DNA of 35,362 bases. It comes from [Phormidium] sp. LEGE 05292. Its GTDB lineage: Bacteria; Cyanobacteriota; Cyanobacteriia; Cyanobacteriales; Aerosakkonemataceae. This document shows positions 16,494 through 24,414 of this stretch, piece after piece. Positions within the stretch are counted from its first letter, which is position 1; each line of letters begins with the position of its first letter. The translations under genes were made by a program, and so were the position numbers. The DNA is taken from assembly GCF_015207735.1 (NCBI RefSeq), contig NZ_JADEWG010000067.1, positions 1 through 35,362 of the forward strand. Reading direction: 5' to 3'. The notes under the pieces were generated by a model that had not been told where the DNA came from, did not search any database, and worked only from the letters and a program-made list of their open reading frames with translations.

Positions 16494-17036
16494 GTGACGA
16501 TAGCTTCGCAACCGCATAGGCGCAATCCAATGGATGTATTAGGACAGTCGGTGGTGGTTTTTTCGCAGAACTACTTGCCGATGAGTCGAGTCAATATTAA
16601 ACGCGCAGTTGTTTTGCTGGTGACTGGTAAGGCGGAACCGCTGGATCTGATTAAGGGTAAGACTTTGCAGATTCGATCGCCTTCGCAGGTGTTTCATGTT
16701 CCACAACAGATTCGTCTGACTGTCACTAGCAATGAACGATTGTGGAAAGTGCCTCCGGTGAATCGGCGTGAGGTTTTGCGGCGGGATCATTATAGCTGCC
16801 AATACTGCGGTAGCACTAAGAATCTGACGCTGGATCATGTGATTCCCCGATCGAAGGGCGGAAAACACACCTGGGATAACGTAGTTATTGCCTGCGAAAG
16901 GTGTAATTCTCGAAAGGGCGATCGCACTCCTTTACAAGCGGGAATGCTATTGCGAAGTCAACCGAAAGCGCCTATGCACCCAGCAGTCTCTTTTGCCGAA
17001 CAGTTCTGGCGCGAACAGCAAGAAAATCTGGAATAA
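16494..17036 (+). CDS. Cyanobacterial HNH endonuclease, 180 aa
   Basis: The C-terminal half holds an HNH nuclease: zinc pair CQYC (about 99-102), catalytic [31 protein letters not shown] with the second CxxC and the Asn. The N-terminal part, [31 protein letters not shown], is the domain that precedes HNH in a family widespread in cyanobacteria. The start is GTG with AAGGAG 7 nt upstream, a good site. An internal ATG at codon 13 would remove only disordered residues. It is followed after 19 bp by an alr0857-like gene, probably in the same transcript. It is not inside an intron or intein, so it looks like a housekeeping nuclease, not a homing enzyme; its target is not known. Confidence 0.9.
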   Translation: MTIASQPHRRNPMDVLGQSVVVFSQNYLPMSRVNIKRAVVLLVTGKAEPLDLIKGKTLQIRSPSQVFHVPQQIRLTVTSNERLWKVPPVNRREVLRRDHYSCQYCGSTKNLTLDHVIPRSKGGKHTWDNVVIACERCNSRKGDRTPLQAGMLLRSQPKAPMHPAVSFAEQFWREQQENLE

Positions 17037-17055
17037 AAGCGGGAGAAACCCGATA

Positions 17056-17445
17056 ATGCTGAAACTCACTTACACCGAAAATGGCTTTAATTTAGAGCGT
17101 CTGGCACAATCTCTAGAAGATTGGGTGACGACACGGGTGATTCTGTCCCTCCGCGCTGGTTGGCATATTTGCGTTGAACCGAGCACTGCTTCGTTCTTGC
17201 TACCTGCCGATTTGCCAGGGATTGAACGTCTGGAAATTGAAGCAAGACGCGAAGATTCTGAAATTATCTCTGTAAGTGCTTGCGATGTCGATTATGTCGA
17301 AATTAGTTTGCGCGGCACCTGGGTTTCGGCAACTTCTGAGAGCGATGAAGGTGTTTTTGTCGTCACGATGAGCGATCGAACTGAATTCTTTTTGTTTAAG
17401 TTGTGGCAGCAAGCGCAAATTGTTGCTTCCTGCGTGAGTGAATAA
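17056..17445 (+). CDS. alr0857-family-like conserved cyanobacterial protein, 129 aa
   Basis: The protein begins MLKLTYTENGFNLERLAQSL, followed by RVILSLRAGWHICVEPSTASFLLPADLPG. I recall this pattern from a short cyanobacterial family named after alr0857; that is from memory. It is soluble and mixed alpha/beta, with DVDYVEISLRGTWVSA and ESDEGVFVVTMSDRTEFFLFKLWQQAQ near the end. The ATG is chosen over a much longer in-frame reading that overlaps the HNH gene, because GGGAG precedes it and the upstream residues are low-quality. It is 19 bp after the HNH gene and is closed by a terminator. Function is unknown. Confidence 0.8.
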   Translation: MLKLTYTENGFNLERLAQSLEDWVTTRVILSLRAGWHICVEPSTASFLLPADLPGIERLEIEARREDSEIISVSACDVDYVEISLRGTWVSATSESDEGVFVVTMSDRTEFFLFKLWQQAQIVASCVSE

Positions 17446-17456
17446 AATCTCTTGTA

Positions 17457-17485
17457 GGGTGAGCTTTTTGGCTCACTCTTTTTTT
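17457..17485 (+). terminator. Intrinsic terminator after the HNH/alr0857-like pair
   Basis: GTGAGC and GCTCAC pair around TTTTTG, and the stem can be extended by a G-T and a G-C pair. A run of seven T follows. It lies 11 nt after the stop codon. Confidence 0.85.
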
Positions 17486-17586
17486 ATGCGTTTTATGCGG
17501 AATAAGACGGTAAATACTACCTTAAAAGTTGTGATTACCCAGGCTTATCCGAGAGTTTGCTCGCTCTCCCCCCAGAAATCTTCCCC

Positions 17587-17636
17587 CAAAAATGAATGTA
17601 GAGACGTTGCATGCAACGTCTCTACATTCATTTTTG
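17587..17636. repeat. 50-bp perfect palindrome between convergent genes
   Basis: The two halves (17587-17611 and 17612-17636) are exact reverse complements, centred on GCATGC and containing GTAGAGACGTTGCA. Poly-T follows on either strand, so it could also stop transcription in both directions between the alr0857-like and Hsp70-like genes. The core is a palindromic family common in cyanobacteria. Confidence 0.9.
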
Positions 17637-17657
17637 TAAAACTACATTTTTGAAAAA

Positions 17658-19586
17658 CTATTGAATCAAAATCACCGCTTCTTCTGCTTTGGCATACAAA
17701 GCTTTTTTCAACTGTTGCACAACTTTGTTAATCAAATCATCAAAAGCACCTTGATTTTCCAACATTTTTTTTCGCAAGTTTTCCGATAAATCTGGTTTCA
17801 TTTCCTTACACATTTGGTCAATCTTTTTCTCACCAACTGCTAGGAAACGAATCCAACCAGGAATATCTAATTTTGTCCTGAGAATTTCTTCCAATCTTTC
17901 CCGATTTAACCGCACTCCTTCGCCCAAAACTGCTGCACCGTAAACTAACAGAATTGGTAAAACAAAGTGTCCGGTTAATATTAAAGTTAGCAGACTTCCG
18001 ATCGTACCTCCAGCAATAATTAAGTTGATGATAAAACTGACGACAACTGCTAAGATATCGTCACCTAAGTTAAGGTTTGGATTAACTATCGCTGGATCGA
18101 TTCCTTCTTCAAAACGTAAGCTGCTTTTAGAGATTTGATATCTTTGACAAATGGGATCGGTTTCTGTGGCTAAGTCGGGTTGAATTTTGCGATTAAACCA
18201 AGTGACACATTGAGCATTTATGATTTGCTGGGCGCGATCGCTTTTTAACCACTGTTCCGCCCGTTTTTCCATTTCCGTTTGTACATCTGCCAAAGTGCGA
18301 ATCTTGTTACTTTGCCAATCTTTTAAAACTGGTTTAACTGCATTTTCAATTAACGCCTCAGCCAAAGGTTGATTTAACAAAGTAATTAGATCGGGAATAT
18401 GTTTAGAAATCAACTCTTTAAGTGTTGGAGATTCACATAATTTGTTGAGTTCTTCTTTAAATCCAGCGGCGCGTAAATCCCATCTTCCCACACGGGATAA
18501 ACCCAGCGCAATACATCTTTCTGGTTCAGGATCTGGGCGAACATTTGTGTCAGGTTCGGGGAAGATTTCCGCGCAGATATCACGAGTAAATTTCATCCGT
18601 GATGCGCCACCAGTCATCAACACAACTTTCGGAATAATTCCCTGACTTGCTAACTCTTCTTTCGCTTCTTTTACTGCTTCCCGAAAAGCTTGCGCCCAAC
18701 TTTTATTATGCAATTCTGGCAAAGGTTGGTTGATTATTTCCGCCATAATCTCTTTATTCACTTGGGGGATAAAGTGAATTTGGGGAGTGATGAATTCAAA
18801 ACCTCTGGCAAAAGCGCCAGAACTGGCATATAACTGTTCGTTGGAAAAGTAATCTTCTTTGACTTTTCGGCATTGAATTTCACAACGAAACCTGTGGTGA
18901 GGATATTCTTCAAATACTTCTTTAAGGAATTGTCCTTCCTCATGTTCTGCTAAAGTTCGGGCTAAAATTGCTCTGTCAATTAAGGATGCGCCTAAAGTAT
19001 TTTGTCCGAAATCTAAGGGCATTTCATTCAAGCTTTTAACCAGGGTAAAGTCGGTAGTTGAAGAACCAATATCTACAATTAAAACTGTTGATTTTAGTTC
19101 ATTAAATCCCAACTTTCCGCCTTCTTTGGCTTGCATGAAAGCTGCACGAGATTCAGGAACAACTGAGATTAAGGGAATACCAGATTCTTTAAGTAAACTT
19201 TGGTATTCTTGTCGTTCAGTTGGCGACCAGCCTGAAGGACAACCGATGTAAAATTGGCTGTGTTCTCCGCCTTCAATTTGTTTGCTTTGTTTCAATAAAT
19301 TGTAGTATGCTTCGACAAAACTCCGCATGGTTTTGCGGTAGTTTGGCGAGTTGTTGGGTTTTTCTTTAAAGCCAATTTGTAAGCGATCGACACCTGCTTG
19401 AATTAAGGCTTGATCTCCCACTAATACGCCTAATTCTGGATGCCAACCAATGGCGGTAATTTGAATTTTTTTGTTGTTAACTTCCAGCATATCAGGAGTT
19501 TCAATGCTGTCTACTTTAGCCTTAGCTAAGGCTGTTTCGCCATGTCCTAAATCAAATCCGATCGTTTCTGTTACTTGTGTATTCAT
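17658..19586 (-). CDS. Hsp70-like actin-fold ATPase with C-terminal membrane segments, 642 aa
   Basis: Actin/Hsp70-fold nucleotide motifs are present: phosphate-1 IGFDLGHGETAL (9-20), phosphate-2 VLIVDIGSSTTDFTLV (about 168-183) and the adenosine motif KVVLMTGGASRM (about 325). The usual Hsp70 peptide-binding domain is missing. Instead there is a helical region and then a hydrophobic block at 509-555 (AVVVSFIINLIIAGG...LLTLILTG..VLPILLVYGAAVLG), which should form two membrane helices, followed by a charged helical tail of about 87 residues. Thus it is probably membrane-anchored and not a general chaperone. A gene for a two-TM protein lies 24 bp upstream on the same strand and must be its partner. 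No GrpE or DnaJ gene is adjacent. Confidence 0.88.
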   Translation of the reverse strand: MNTQVTETIGFDLGHGETALAKAKVDSIETPDMLEVNNKKIQITAIGWHPELGVLVGDQALIQAGVDRLQIGFKEKPNNSPNYRKTMRSFVEAYYNLLKQSKQIEGGEHSQFYIGCPSGWSPTERQEYQSLLKESGIPLISVVPESRAAFMQAKEGGKLGFNELKSTVLIVDIGSSTTDFTLVKSLNEMPLDFGQNTLGASLIDRAILARTLAEHEEGQFLKEVFEEYPHHRFRCEIQCRKVKEDYFSNEQLYASSGAFARGFEFITPQIHFIPQVNKEIMAEIINQPLPELHNKSWAQAFREAVKEAKEELASQGIIPKVVLMTGGASRMKFTRDICAEIFPEPDTNVRPDPEPERCIALGLSRVGRWDLRAAGFKEELNKLCESPTLKELISKHIPDLITLLNQPLAEALIENAVKPVLKDWQSNKIRTLADVQTEMEKRAEQWLKSDRAQQIINAQCVTWFNRKIQPDLATETDPICQRYQISKSSLRFEEGIDPAIVNPNLNLGDDILAVVVSFIINLIIAGGTIGSLLTLILTGHFVLPILLVYGAAVLGEGVRLNRERLEEILRTKLDIPGWIRFLAVGEKKIDQMCKEMKPDLSENLRKKMLENQGAFDDLINKVVQQLKKALYAKAEEAVILIQ

Positions 19587-19610
19587 TTGAGTAAAAACCT
19601 ACAGTAAAAT

Positions 19611-20519
19611 TTAGTTTTCCGTTCCTTTATTTATTGGTTCAATGACTCTACCTCGGCGGAGTAATCGATCGGCTTTTAACAAAGCAGGTGTTAAAGTGAC
19701 GTATTCTTTGGAGTTGCGATCGATACTTGGTTCAAAGTCAAAATACTCTCGCGGACTCTGCGGATCGTTTAGTTTATAATTCTGCACATAAATCCCCTGA
19801 TCCATCAAGATTTGCGGCACCATTTTGCTAATTTCTAATGCCATATAAGGATTACCTAAAAATGACGCACCCCAAAGTTTTTGCAAGAAATCTAACATTT
19901 CTGGCATTTCTTGTATTCCACCAGTAGCAGAGGGTTGATTGGTTACGGAAACTTGGGCGACTGCGCGATCGATCGTACTCAGAATATCCGCCAAATTATC
20001 CAAGAAAAACTTGCTATCTACCTGAATACTTGGTTGTAAAGCTGCCAAAGATTGACTTAATTCCACATTATCTTGCTTATTACTTTTATCAAGTTGTAAT
20101 GCTACTTCCAATCCTGCAAGTACCGTTACTAACAAAATTGGCATCCAAACACCTGGAGTATCATCAATTAAGGAAAATAGAGATGTGAAAATTCCGACAC
20201 CGATTGGTATTTGGAGGACTTTTAGTAAAAGTTTATTGGGGGATGATTTCTTGGTGCGATCGATAATTTGCTCAATATTTTGCTGAATCAGAGTCGCTTC
20301 ATCAGCAGTCGAGAGAGTACCAATAGACTGACGCAGCGTATCCAGAAAAAACTTCACCAAGCGTACCTGAGAAACACTGAGTTCGCCAATGTAACTTTTT
20401 TCCAAATTATCTATTTTGCTTTGTACCAGCTGAACTACTTGCTTCATGCTGGTTGCTTTATCAATCTCCGTTTCCAGTTCGCCACGTTCTTTACTAAAAA
20501 GCGTAAATAATGTTTGCAT
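19611..20519 (-). CDS. Two-TM membrane protein partnered with the Hsp70-like ATPase, 302 aa
   Basis: Residues 10-95 are helical and charged (KERGELETEIDKATSMKQVV...), possibly a coiled coil. Two hydrophobic helices follow: VLQIPIGVGIFTSLFSLI (101-118) and GVWMPILLVTVLAGLEVAL (123-141). The remaining 160 residues are soluble, with a proline-rich end (NDPQSPREYFDFEPS). The ATG is preferred over a TTG 12 nt upstream. It is the first gene of a pair with the Hsp70-like ATPase. I do not recognise the family. Given its size and its place before an Hsp70, an exchange-factor or anchor role is conceivable but unproven. Confidence 0.78.
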   Translation of the reverse strand: MQTLFTLFSKERGELETEIDKATSMKQVVQLVQSKIDNLEKSYIGELSVSQVRLVKFFLDTLRQSIGTLSTADEATLIQQNIEQIIDRTKKSSPNKLLLKVLQIPIGVGIFTSLFSLIDDTPGVWMPILLVTVLAGLEVALQLDKSNKQDNVELSQSLAALQPSIQVDSKFFLDNLADILSTIDRAVAQVSVTNQPSATGGIQEMPEMLDFLQKLWGASFLGNPYMALEISKMVPQILMDQGIYVQNYKLNDPQSPREYFDFEPSIDRNSKEYVTLTPALLKADRLLRRGRVIEPINKGTEN

Positions 20520-20660
20520 TTTAACACCCAAATTTCAGTGTTCTTTAAGTAATGAATCTTTGTAATATAAATACCTTATTTTTTCACTTCACTATCAAAT
20601 ATTATATAAAATTTAATTTAGCTATTTCTTCAAGGCTTAATCAAAATCTCCATTTCTTCT

Positions 20661-20687
20661 CTCTGCGCTCTCTGCGCTCTGCGGTTC
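20661..20687. repeat. Copy of the CTCTGCG-type dispersed repeat
   Basis: CTCTGCGCTCTCTGCGCTCTGCGGTTC sits about 140 nt before the start of the two-TM gene, inside a 280-bp AT-rich spacer. It belongs with the repeats near 10255, 27044 and 28594. Confidence 0.6.
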
Positions 20688-20799
20688 AAAAAATTATCTT
20701 CTGTTCTATTTTATGCTGATAAATTGTCCAAACAACAATGAGGAATTTCACACCCAAAAGAGTTAATTCCTGTTCGGAAAGCCACACTAGTTCTTTTCC

Positions 20800-21711
20800 C
20801 TAATTACCTACAGTCCGATCTAAATTTTGGTCATTCCAAGAAGTAGGATCTTCCACAGGTTCTAAATGGGTAAACACATAAGTTCCCGGAAGTGCGTTAA
20901 TGATAGTTAACTCAATTTCCTCACACAAAGCATGACCTCGCTTCACTGTCCATTCTCCCGGAACTAAAACATGGAAAGAAACAAAGCGACGCGCCCCAGC
21001 AACTCTCGTTCTTAAAGCATGAAACTGAATATTTTGATTATCGTAGGTATTAAGGATATTCCTAATAATTTTTTGTTCTTCTTTAGGAATTCCTGTATCT
21101 AAAAATCCGCCTCCAGTTTCGCGTAAAAGCTTCACTCCTGCCCAAACAATATTAATGGCTACCACAAAAGCAATTAGCGGATCGAGAATTAGCCAACCTG
21201 TCAGAGGTACGGCAATTAAAGCTATTACTACACCCACAGAAGTCCAGACATCAGTTAATAAATGATGAGCATCAGCTTTGAGAGTAATTGAACGCAAACG
21301 TTTTCCGGCACGTAACAAAACAACAGCAACTACACCATTAATAATAGATGCTATTATAGATAATCCTAATCCTATTCCTATTTGTTCTAATTCTTGAGGA
21401 TGAAATAGACGATTCCATGCGGCTATAGCAATGGTAATAGCAGCAACTAAAATTAACGCACCTTCCACACCGCTGGAAAAATATTCGGCTTTAAAATGCC
21501 CGTAAGCGTGTTTTTCATCTGGTGGTTTAGCAGCATAACTTACCGCCCAAAATGCTACTAGAGCTGCAACTAAATTAACACATGATTCTGCTGCATCAGA
21601 TAATAATCCCACTGAGCCTGTCAGGAAATATGCGCCAGCTTTCAAAGCAATGGTAATTAAAGCGGCGGCGATCGAAATTAAGGTGTAAAAACGGGGTGAT
21701 TTGTTGCTCAT
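20800..21711 (-). CDS. Cation diffusion facilitator (CDF) metal transporter, 303 aa
   Basis: An inner-membrane metal-proton antiporter. Six hydrophobic helices fill residues 8-190. TM2 carries [13 protein letters not shown], and TM5 carries [17 protein letters not shown], whose HxxxD matches the metal site of CDF proteins. TM2 lacks one of the two Asp of the YiiP-type site, as in the SDALES subfamily, so metal choice (Zn, Fe, Mn or Co) cannot be set. The C-terminal cytosolic domain (about 205-295, [25 protein letters not shown]...THLEP) is the usual ferredoxin-like dimer fold. The gene is alone on its strand; the tRNA-Ser scar lies upstream. Confidence 0.93.
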   Translation of the reverse strand: MSNKSPRFYTLISIAAALITIALKAGAYFLTGSVGLLSDAAESCVNLVAALVAFWAVSYAAKPPDEKHAYGHFKAEYFSSGVEGALILVAAITIAIAAWNRLFHPQELEQIGIGLGLSIIASIINGVVAVVLLRAGKRLRSITLKADAHHLLTDVWTSVGVVIALIAVPLTGWLILDPLIAFVVAINIVWAGVKLLRETGGGFLDTGIPKEEQKIIRNILNTYDNQNIQFHALRTRVAGARRFVSFHVLVPGEWTVKRGHALCEEIELTIINALPGTYVFTHLEPVEDPTSWNDQNLDRTVGN

Positions 21712-21805
21712 AGCAACTGCTCATAACTACTTGTACTTGAAAGTTTACCTTATTGACACTATTCCGTTACAGCGTCAGCTTAACTGTATATTCTTCTTTC
21801 AACGA

Positions 21806-21853
21806 GGTGTAATCATTAAAAATGGTTTAGCAAATTTACGTGGTGATTACACC
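21806..21853. repeat. Inverted repeat downstream of the partial tRNA copy
   Basis: GGTGTAATCA (21806-21815) and TGATTACACC (21844-21853) are exact inverted repeats around 28 nt. It lies between the CDF gene and the tRNA 3'-half copy. It may be a terminator for the tRNA transcript or part of an integrated-element end; no T-run follows on either strand. Confidence 0.5.
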
Positions 21854-21900
21854 AGATGTACAGCTGTGTCGCCCAGCTATCAAATACAGAACTTAAGGAA

Positions 21901-21952
21901 CGGAGAGGGAGGGATTCGAACCCTCGTTGAAGTTGTCCCCAAACAGCATTTC
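21901..21952 (-). repeat. Second copy of the 3' half of tRNA-Ser
   Basis: Read on the minus strand, this matches tRNA-Ser(GGA) from just after the anticodon to the discriminator base, including GAAATGCTG, the variable arm with a few changes, and GAGGGTTCGAATCCCTCCC. The 5' half and anticodon are absent, so it cannot make a tRNA. It lies 190 bp downstream of the complete gene, which is how attachment sites of tRNA-targeting integrases look. Confidence 0.85.
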
Positions 21953-21955
21953 TAG

Positions 21956-21983
21956 AAATCATTAATGAATTCATTAATGATTT
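21956..21983. repeat. 28-bp perfect palindrome beside the partial tRNA copy
   Basis: AAATCATTAATGAA (21956-21969) is followed directly by its exact reverse complement. It starts within 4 bp of the end of the tRNA 3'-half copy. It could be a recombinase or regulator binding site of a lost element. Confidence 0.75.
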
Positions 21984-22142
21984 TCAGGTATAGAGATTTT
22001 CAAACAAACCAGCCCACAGAGACAGATAAGGACGGTTTATAGGAAAACTGCCCAACAGATAAGAAAAACTAACTCACCCACCTACTCACCCAATTGAGAT
22101 TTACTCAACCTGCAAGCAAAATGGCTAGAAGTATTACGGGAA

Positions 22143-22229
22143 CGGAGAGGGAGGGATTCGAACCCTCGTTAAAGTTTCCCCTAAACAGCATTTCCAGTGC
22201 TGCGCCTTCAACCACTCGGCCACCTCTCC
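22143..22229 (-). tRNA. tRNA-Ser(GGA)
   Basis: The minus strand folds as an 87-nt class II tRNA: acceptor arms GGAGAGG and CCTCTCC, D arm GGCCGAGTGGTTGAAGGC, anticodon GGA in CACTGGAAATGCTG, a long variable arm (TTTAGGGGAAACTTTAA) and the T arm GAGGGTTCGAATCCCTC. The discriminator is G, as in serine tRNAs. CCA is not encoded. It should read UCC and UCU codons. Confidence 0.96.
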
Positions 22230-22294
22230 AGGGCTGTGCTTTGGTGTTTTTCGCACAGAATCCTATTATAGATCATGTTGCTCGAATTTTTGCA

Positions 22295-22663
22295 ATGTCT
22301 CGCTTATTTAAAATTCGGATTCACGATCGCCAAAGGGATACCTATCATACAATTGAAGTTCCAGACGATCGCTACATTCTTCACAGCGCCGAAAACCAAG
22401 GTGTAGAATTACCATTTTCCTGTCGCAATGGCGCTTGTACCGCTTGCGCGGTAAGGGTGATTTCCGGCGACATCTATCAACCAGAAGCGATGGGACTATC
22501 CTTGGAATTACAAAAACAAGGTTATGCTCTTTTATGTGTGAGTTATGCTCGTTCAGACTTATTCGTGGAAACGCAGGATGAAGACGAGGTTTACGAACTC
22601 CAGTTTGGTCGGTATTTTGGAAAAGGTAAAGTTAAAGTCGGTTTGCCAATGGATGAAGACTAA
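22295..22663 (+). CDS. Plant-type [2Fe-2S] ferredoxin, 122 aa
   Basis: The cluster ligands are Cys43, Cys48, Cys51 (CRNGACTAC) and Cys81 (ALLCVSY), the normal pattern of photosynthetic-type ferredoxins. Relative to PetF (about 97 aa) it has a C-terminal tail of about 25 residues (FGRYFGKGKVKVGLPMDED), as some cyanobacterial paralogues do. The ATG at MSRLFKIRIHDRQ is chosen because a longer reading runs back through the tRNA gene. The last 11 bp overlap the next gene. It probably donates electrons to a particular partner; which one is not evident. Confidence 0.93.
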   Translation: MSRLFKIRIHDRQRDTYHTIEVPDDRYILHSAENQGVELPFSCRNGACTACAVRVISGDIYQPEAMGLSLELQKQGYALLCVSYARSDLFVETQDEDEVYELQFGRYFGKGKVKVGLPMDED

Positions 22664-23183
22664 CATTAGTCATTTCTTTAGCCTTGTGGCTGCTTGCTGT
22701 TTCCTACTCTTGGGGGGATGCCAGTCCACTGGTACTCCCCAAGGGGTAACATTGAACATACAACGAGTTCTCAGCGGACAAACCTTAGAAGTAGCTGCTG
22801 TGCAAAACCAAGCTGACTCAAATATAAAGGTGCAACTGATTGGGGTGTCAGCACCAGACTTACGCCAAAGACCTTGGGGAGAACTTGCTAAAGAAAGATT
22901 ACAGGAAATGATCGGGGAAAAACCCGTGTTGCTGGAATCTGACTTGGAACCAAAAGACCAATTCGATCGACAGTTAGCTTATGTCTGGCAAGATGGTAAA
23001 CTCCTGAATGAACAAGTACTCAGGGAAGGTCTGGCTTTATTTCGACCGCGATCGCTGAACCGCAAGTACGATGAACGCCTAGAACGCGCTCAAGAGTACG
23101 CTAGAGTCATGGGATTAGGAATTTGGAACCCAGATCAAGCCCTGCGTCTACCTCCAGAACAGTTTCGCCAACAGTACAGATAA
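22653..23183 (+). CDS. SNase-like (thermonuclease-fold) lipoprotein, 176 aa
   Basis: The N-terminus MKTNISHFF-SLVAACCFLLLGGC is a lipoprotein signal with lipobox LGGC (Cys23). The mature part is a staphylococcal-nuclease-like OB fold: VLSGQTLEVA, VQLIGVSAPDLRQRPWG, DQFDRQLAYVWQDGKLLNEQVLREGLALF, and a terminal YARVMGLGIWNP. In SNase, catalytic Arg/Asp/Glu residues lie in equivalent strands; RQRPWG and DRQLAYV fit in part, so nuclease activity is possible but not certain. The ATG overlaps the ferredoxin gene by 11 bp, which indicates translational coupling. It is likely anchored to a membrane facing the periplasm. Confidence 0.85.
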   Translation: MKTNISHFFSLVAACCFLLLGGCQSTGTPQGVTLNIQRVLSGQTLEVAAVQNQADSNIKVQLIGVSAPDLRQRPWGELAKERLQEMIGEKPVLLESDLEPKDQFDRQLAYVWQDGKLLNEQVLREGLALFRPRSLNRKYDERLERAQEYARVMGLGIWNPDQALRLPPEQFRQQYR

Positions 23184-23474
23184 ATTAACAACGTCAAATT
23201 AATTCGCTTAATTTCTGGACGATCGAGAGCAGATGCTGTATTAATCAGCAAAGGCTAAAGTTTTTGCTCAAAACTCTTGCCCAATAGCAGGTTGATAGCG
23301 GATACTTCTAGCTATAGTTCTATATTTTTATTAAAAATTATCCATTTATAACTTCACGTAATTTAAAAATGAGCTACCAATCATTTACCGGGACAAGCTA
23401 ACAGAAATATTTTTTTCCTGTTCCCTTTTCCCTTCCATTTTCAAAATGTCCCGCTTTAAGTCGATCGTCTAAAA

Positions 23475-24320
23475 ATGAGTTCCCCTACTCCCGAACAGTT
23501 ACAAACCTTTCTCGATATTGCCACAGAAGCAGCTCTGGCTGCGGGTGCTGTCTTACAATCCTATTATGGTAACTTAGAAACAATAGAAGAAAAAGGCCGT
23601 CCTGGAGACTTATTAACTGCCGCAGATAAAGCAGCTGAAGCCGTAATTTTGGAAATTTTAAATCGCCACTTTCCTGACCATGCAATTTTAGCAGAAGAAT
23701 CAGGACAGTTAGGAGAACAACAAAGCGAATATTTGTGGGCGATCGATCCTTTAGATGGTACAACTAACTTTGCTCATCAATATCCCTTTTTCTCTTCATC
23801 AATTGGACTTTTAATAGAAGGAATTCCCCAAGTAGGCGCAATTTTTGATCCTTTTCATAATGAACTATTTCGTGCCGCAAAAGGTTTAGGCGCAACTCGC
23901 AACCGTCGTCCGATCGGAGTTTCTCAAACAGCAGAACTAAGTAAAAGTTTATTAGTAACAGGTTTTGCTTACGATCGTCGTCAGACAAAGGACAACAATT
24001 ACGCCGAATTTTGTCACCTTACCCATCTTACCCAAGGCGTGCGCCGTAGCGGATCGGCTTCCTTAGATTTGGCTCATGTAGCTTGTGGACGCTTAGATGG
24101 ATACTGGGAAAGAGGACTTTCTCCTTGGGATATTACTGCTGGGATAGTTTTACTAGAAGAAGCAGGAGGCAAAGTAACTGCATACAATGGCAGTCCTATA
24201 CAAATAAAATCAGGAAGAATATTAGCAACAAATGGTCTAATTCACAACAGTCTAAGTACCGAACTTATGCAAGTGCATCCCTTGTCAGATTGGGGAAAAC
24301 ACTTAACAACAAATGTTTAA
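23475..24320 (+). CDS. Inositol-monophosphatase-family phosphatase, 281 aa
   Basis: A Mg-dependent phosphatase of the IMPase family. Metal ligands are Glu74/Glu75 (ILAEESG), Asp91 and Asp94 (DPLDGTTNFAH) and Asp219 (LSPWDITAG), with GVRRSGSASLDLAHVACGRLDGYWE between. It could act on inositol phosphates, on histidinol phosphate (the HisN type looks much the same) or on another sugar phosphate. It is notable that hisZ is close by, though not in the same tight unit. The gene begins MSSPTPEQLQTFLDIATEAALAAG, and no clear Shine-Dalgarno is seen. The 291-bp space before it shows only T-rich sequence. Confidence 0.92.
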   Translation: MSSPTPEQLQTFLDIATEAALAAGAVLQSYYGNLETIEEKGRPGDLLTAADKAAEAVILEILNRHFPDHAILAEESGQLGEQQSEYLWAIDPLDGTTNFAHQYPFFSSSIGLLIEGIPQVGAIFDPFHNELFRAAKGLGATRNRRPIGVSQTAELSKSLLVTGFAYDRRQTKDNNYAEFCHLTHLTQGVRRSGSASLDLAHVACGRLDGYWERGLSPWDITAGIVLLEEAGGKVTAYNGSPIQIKSGRILATNGLIHNSLSTELMQVHPLSDWGKHLTTNV

Positions 24321-24414
24321 TTTACACATAAGAAAAATTATATCAGAGATATTACATCCTTTGATGTTACGAAGTACACTAGATTTATAGATCTAAATTC
24401 TGGAACCGTAAATT

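Noticed and set aside
16888-17055. N-terminal extension of the alr0857-like protein
   Set aside because: It overlaps the HNH coding region in another frame and has low-quality sequence; a better ATG with GGGAG follows.
21901-21952. A second functional tRNA-Ser
   Set aside because: The acceptor 5' strand, D arm and anticodon are missing.
22094-22294. N-terminal extension of the 2Fe-2S ferredoxin
   Set aside because: It would be translated from the antisense of tRNA-Ser; the family starts at the later ATG.
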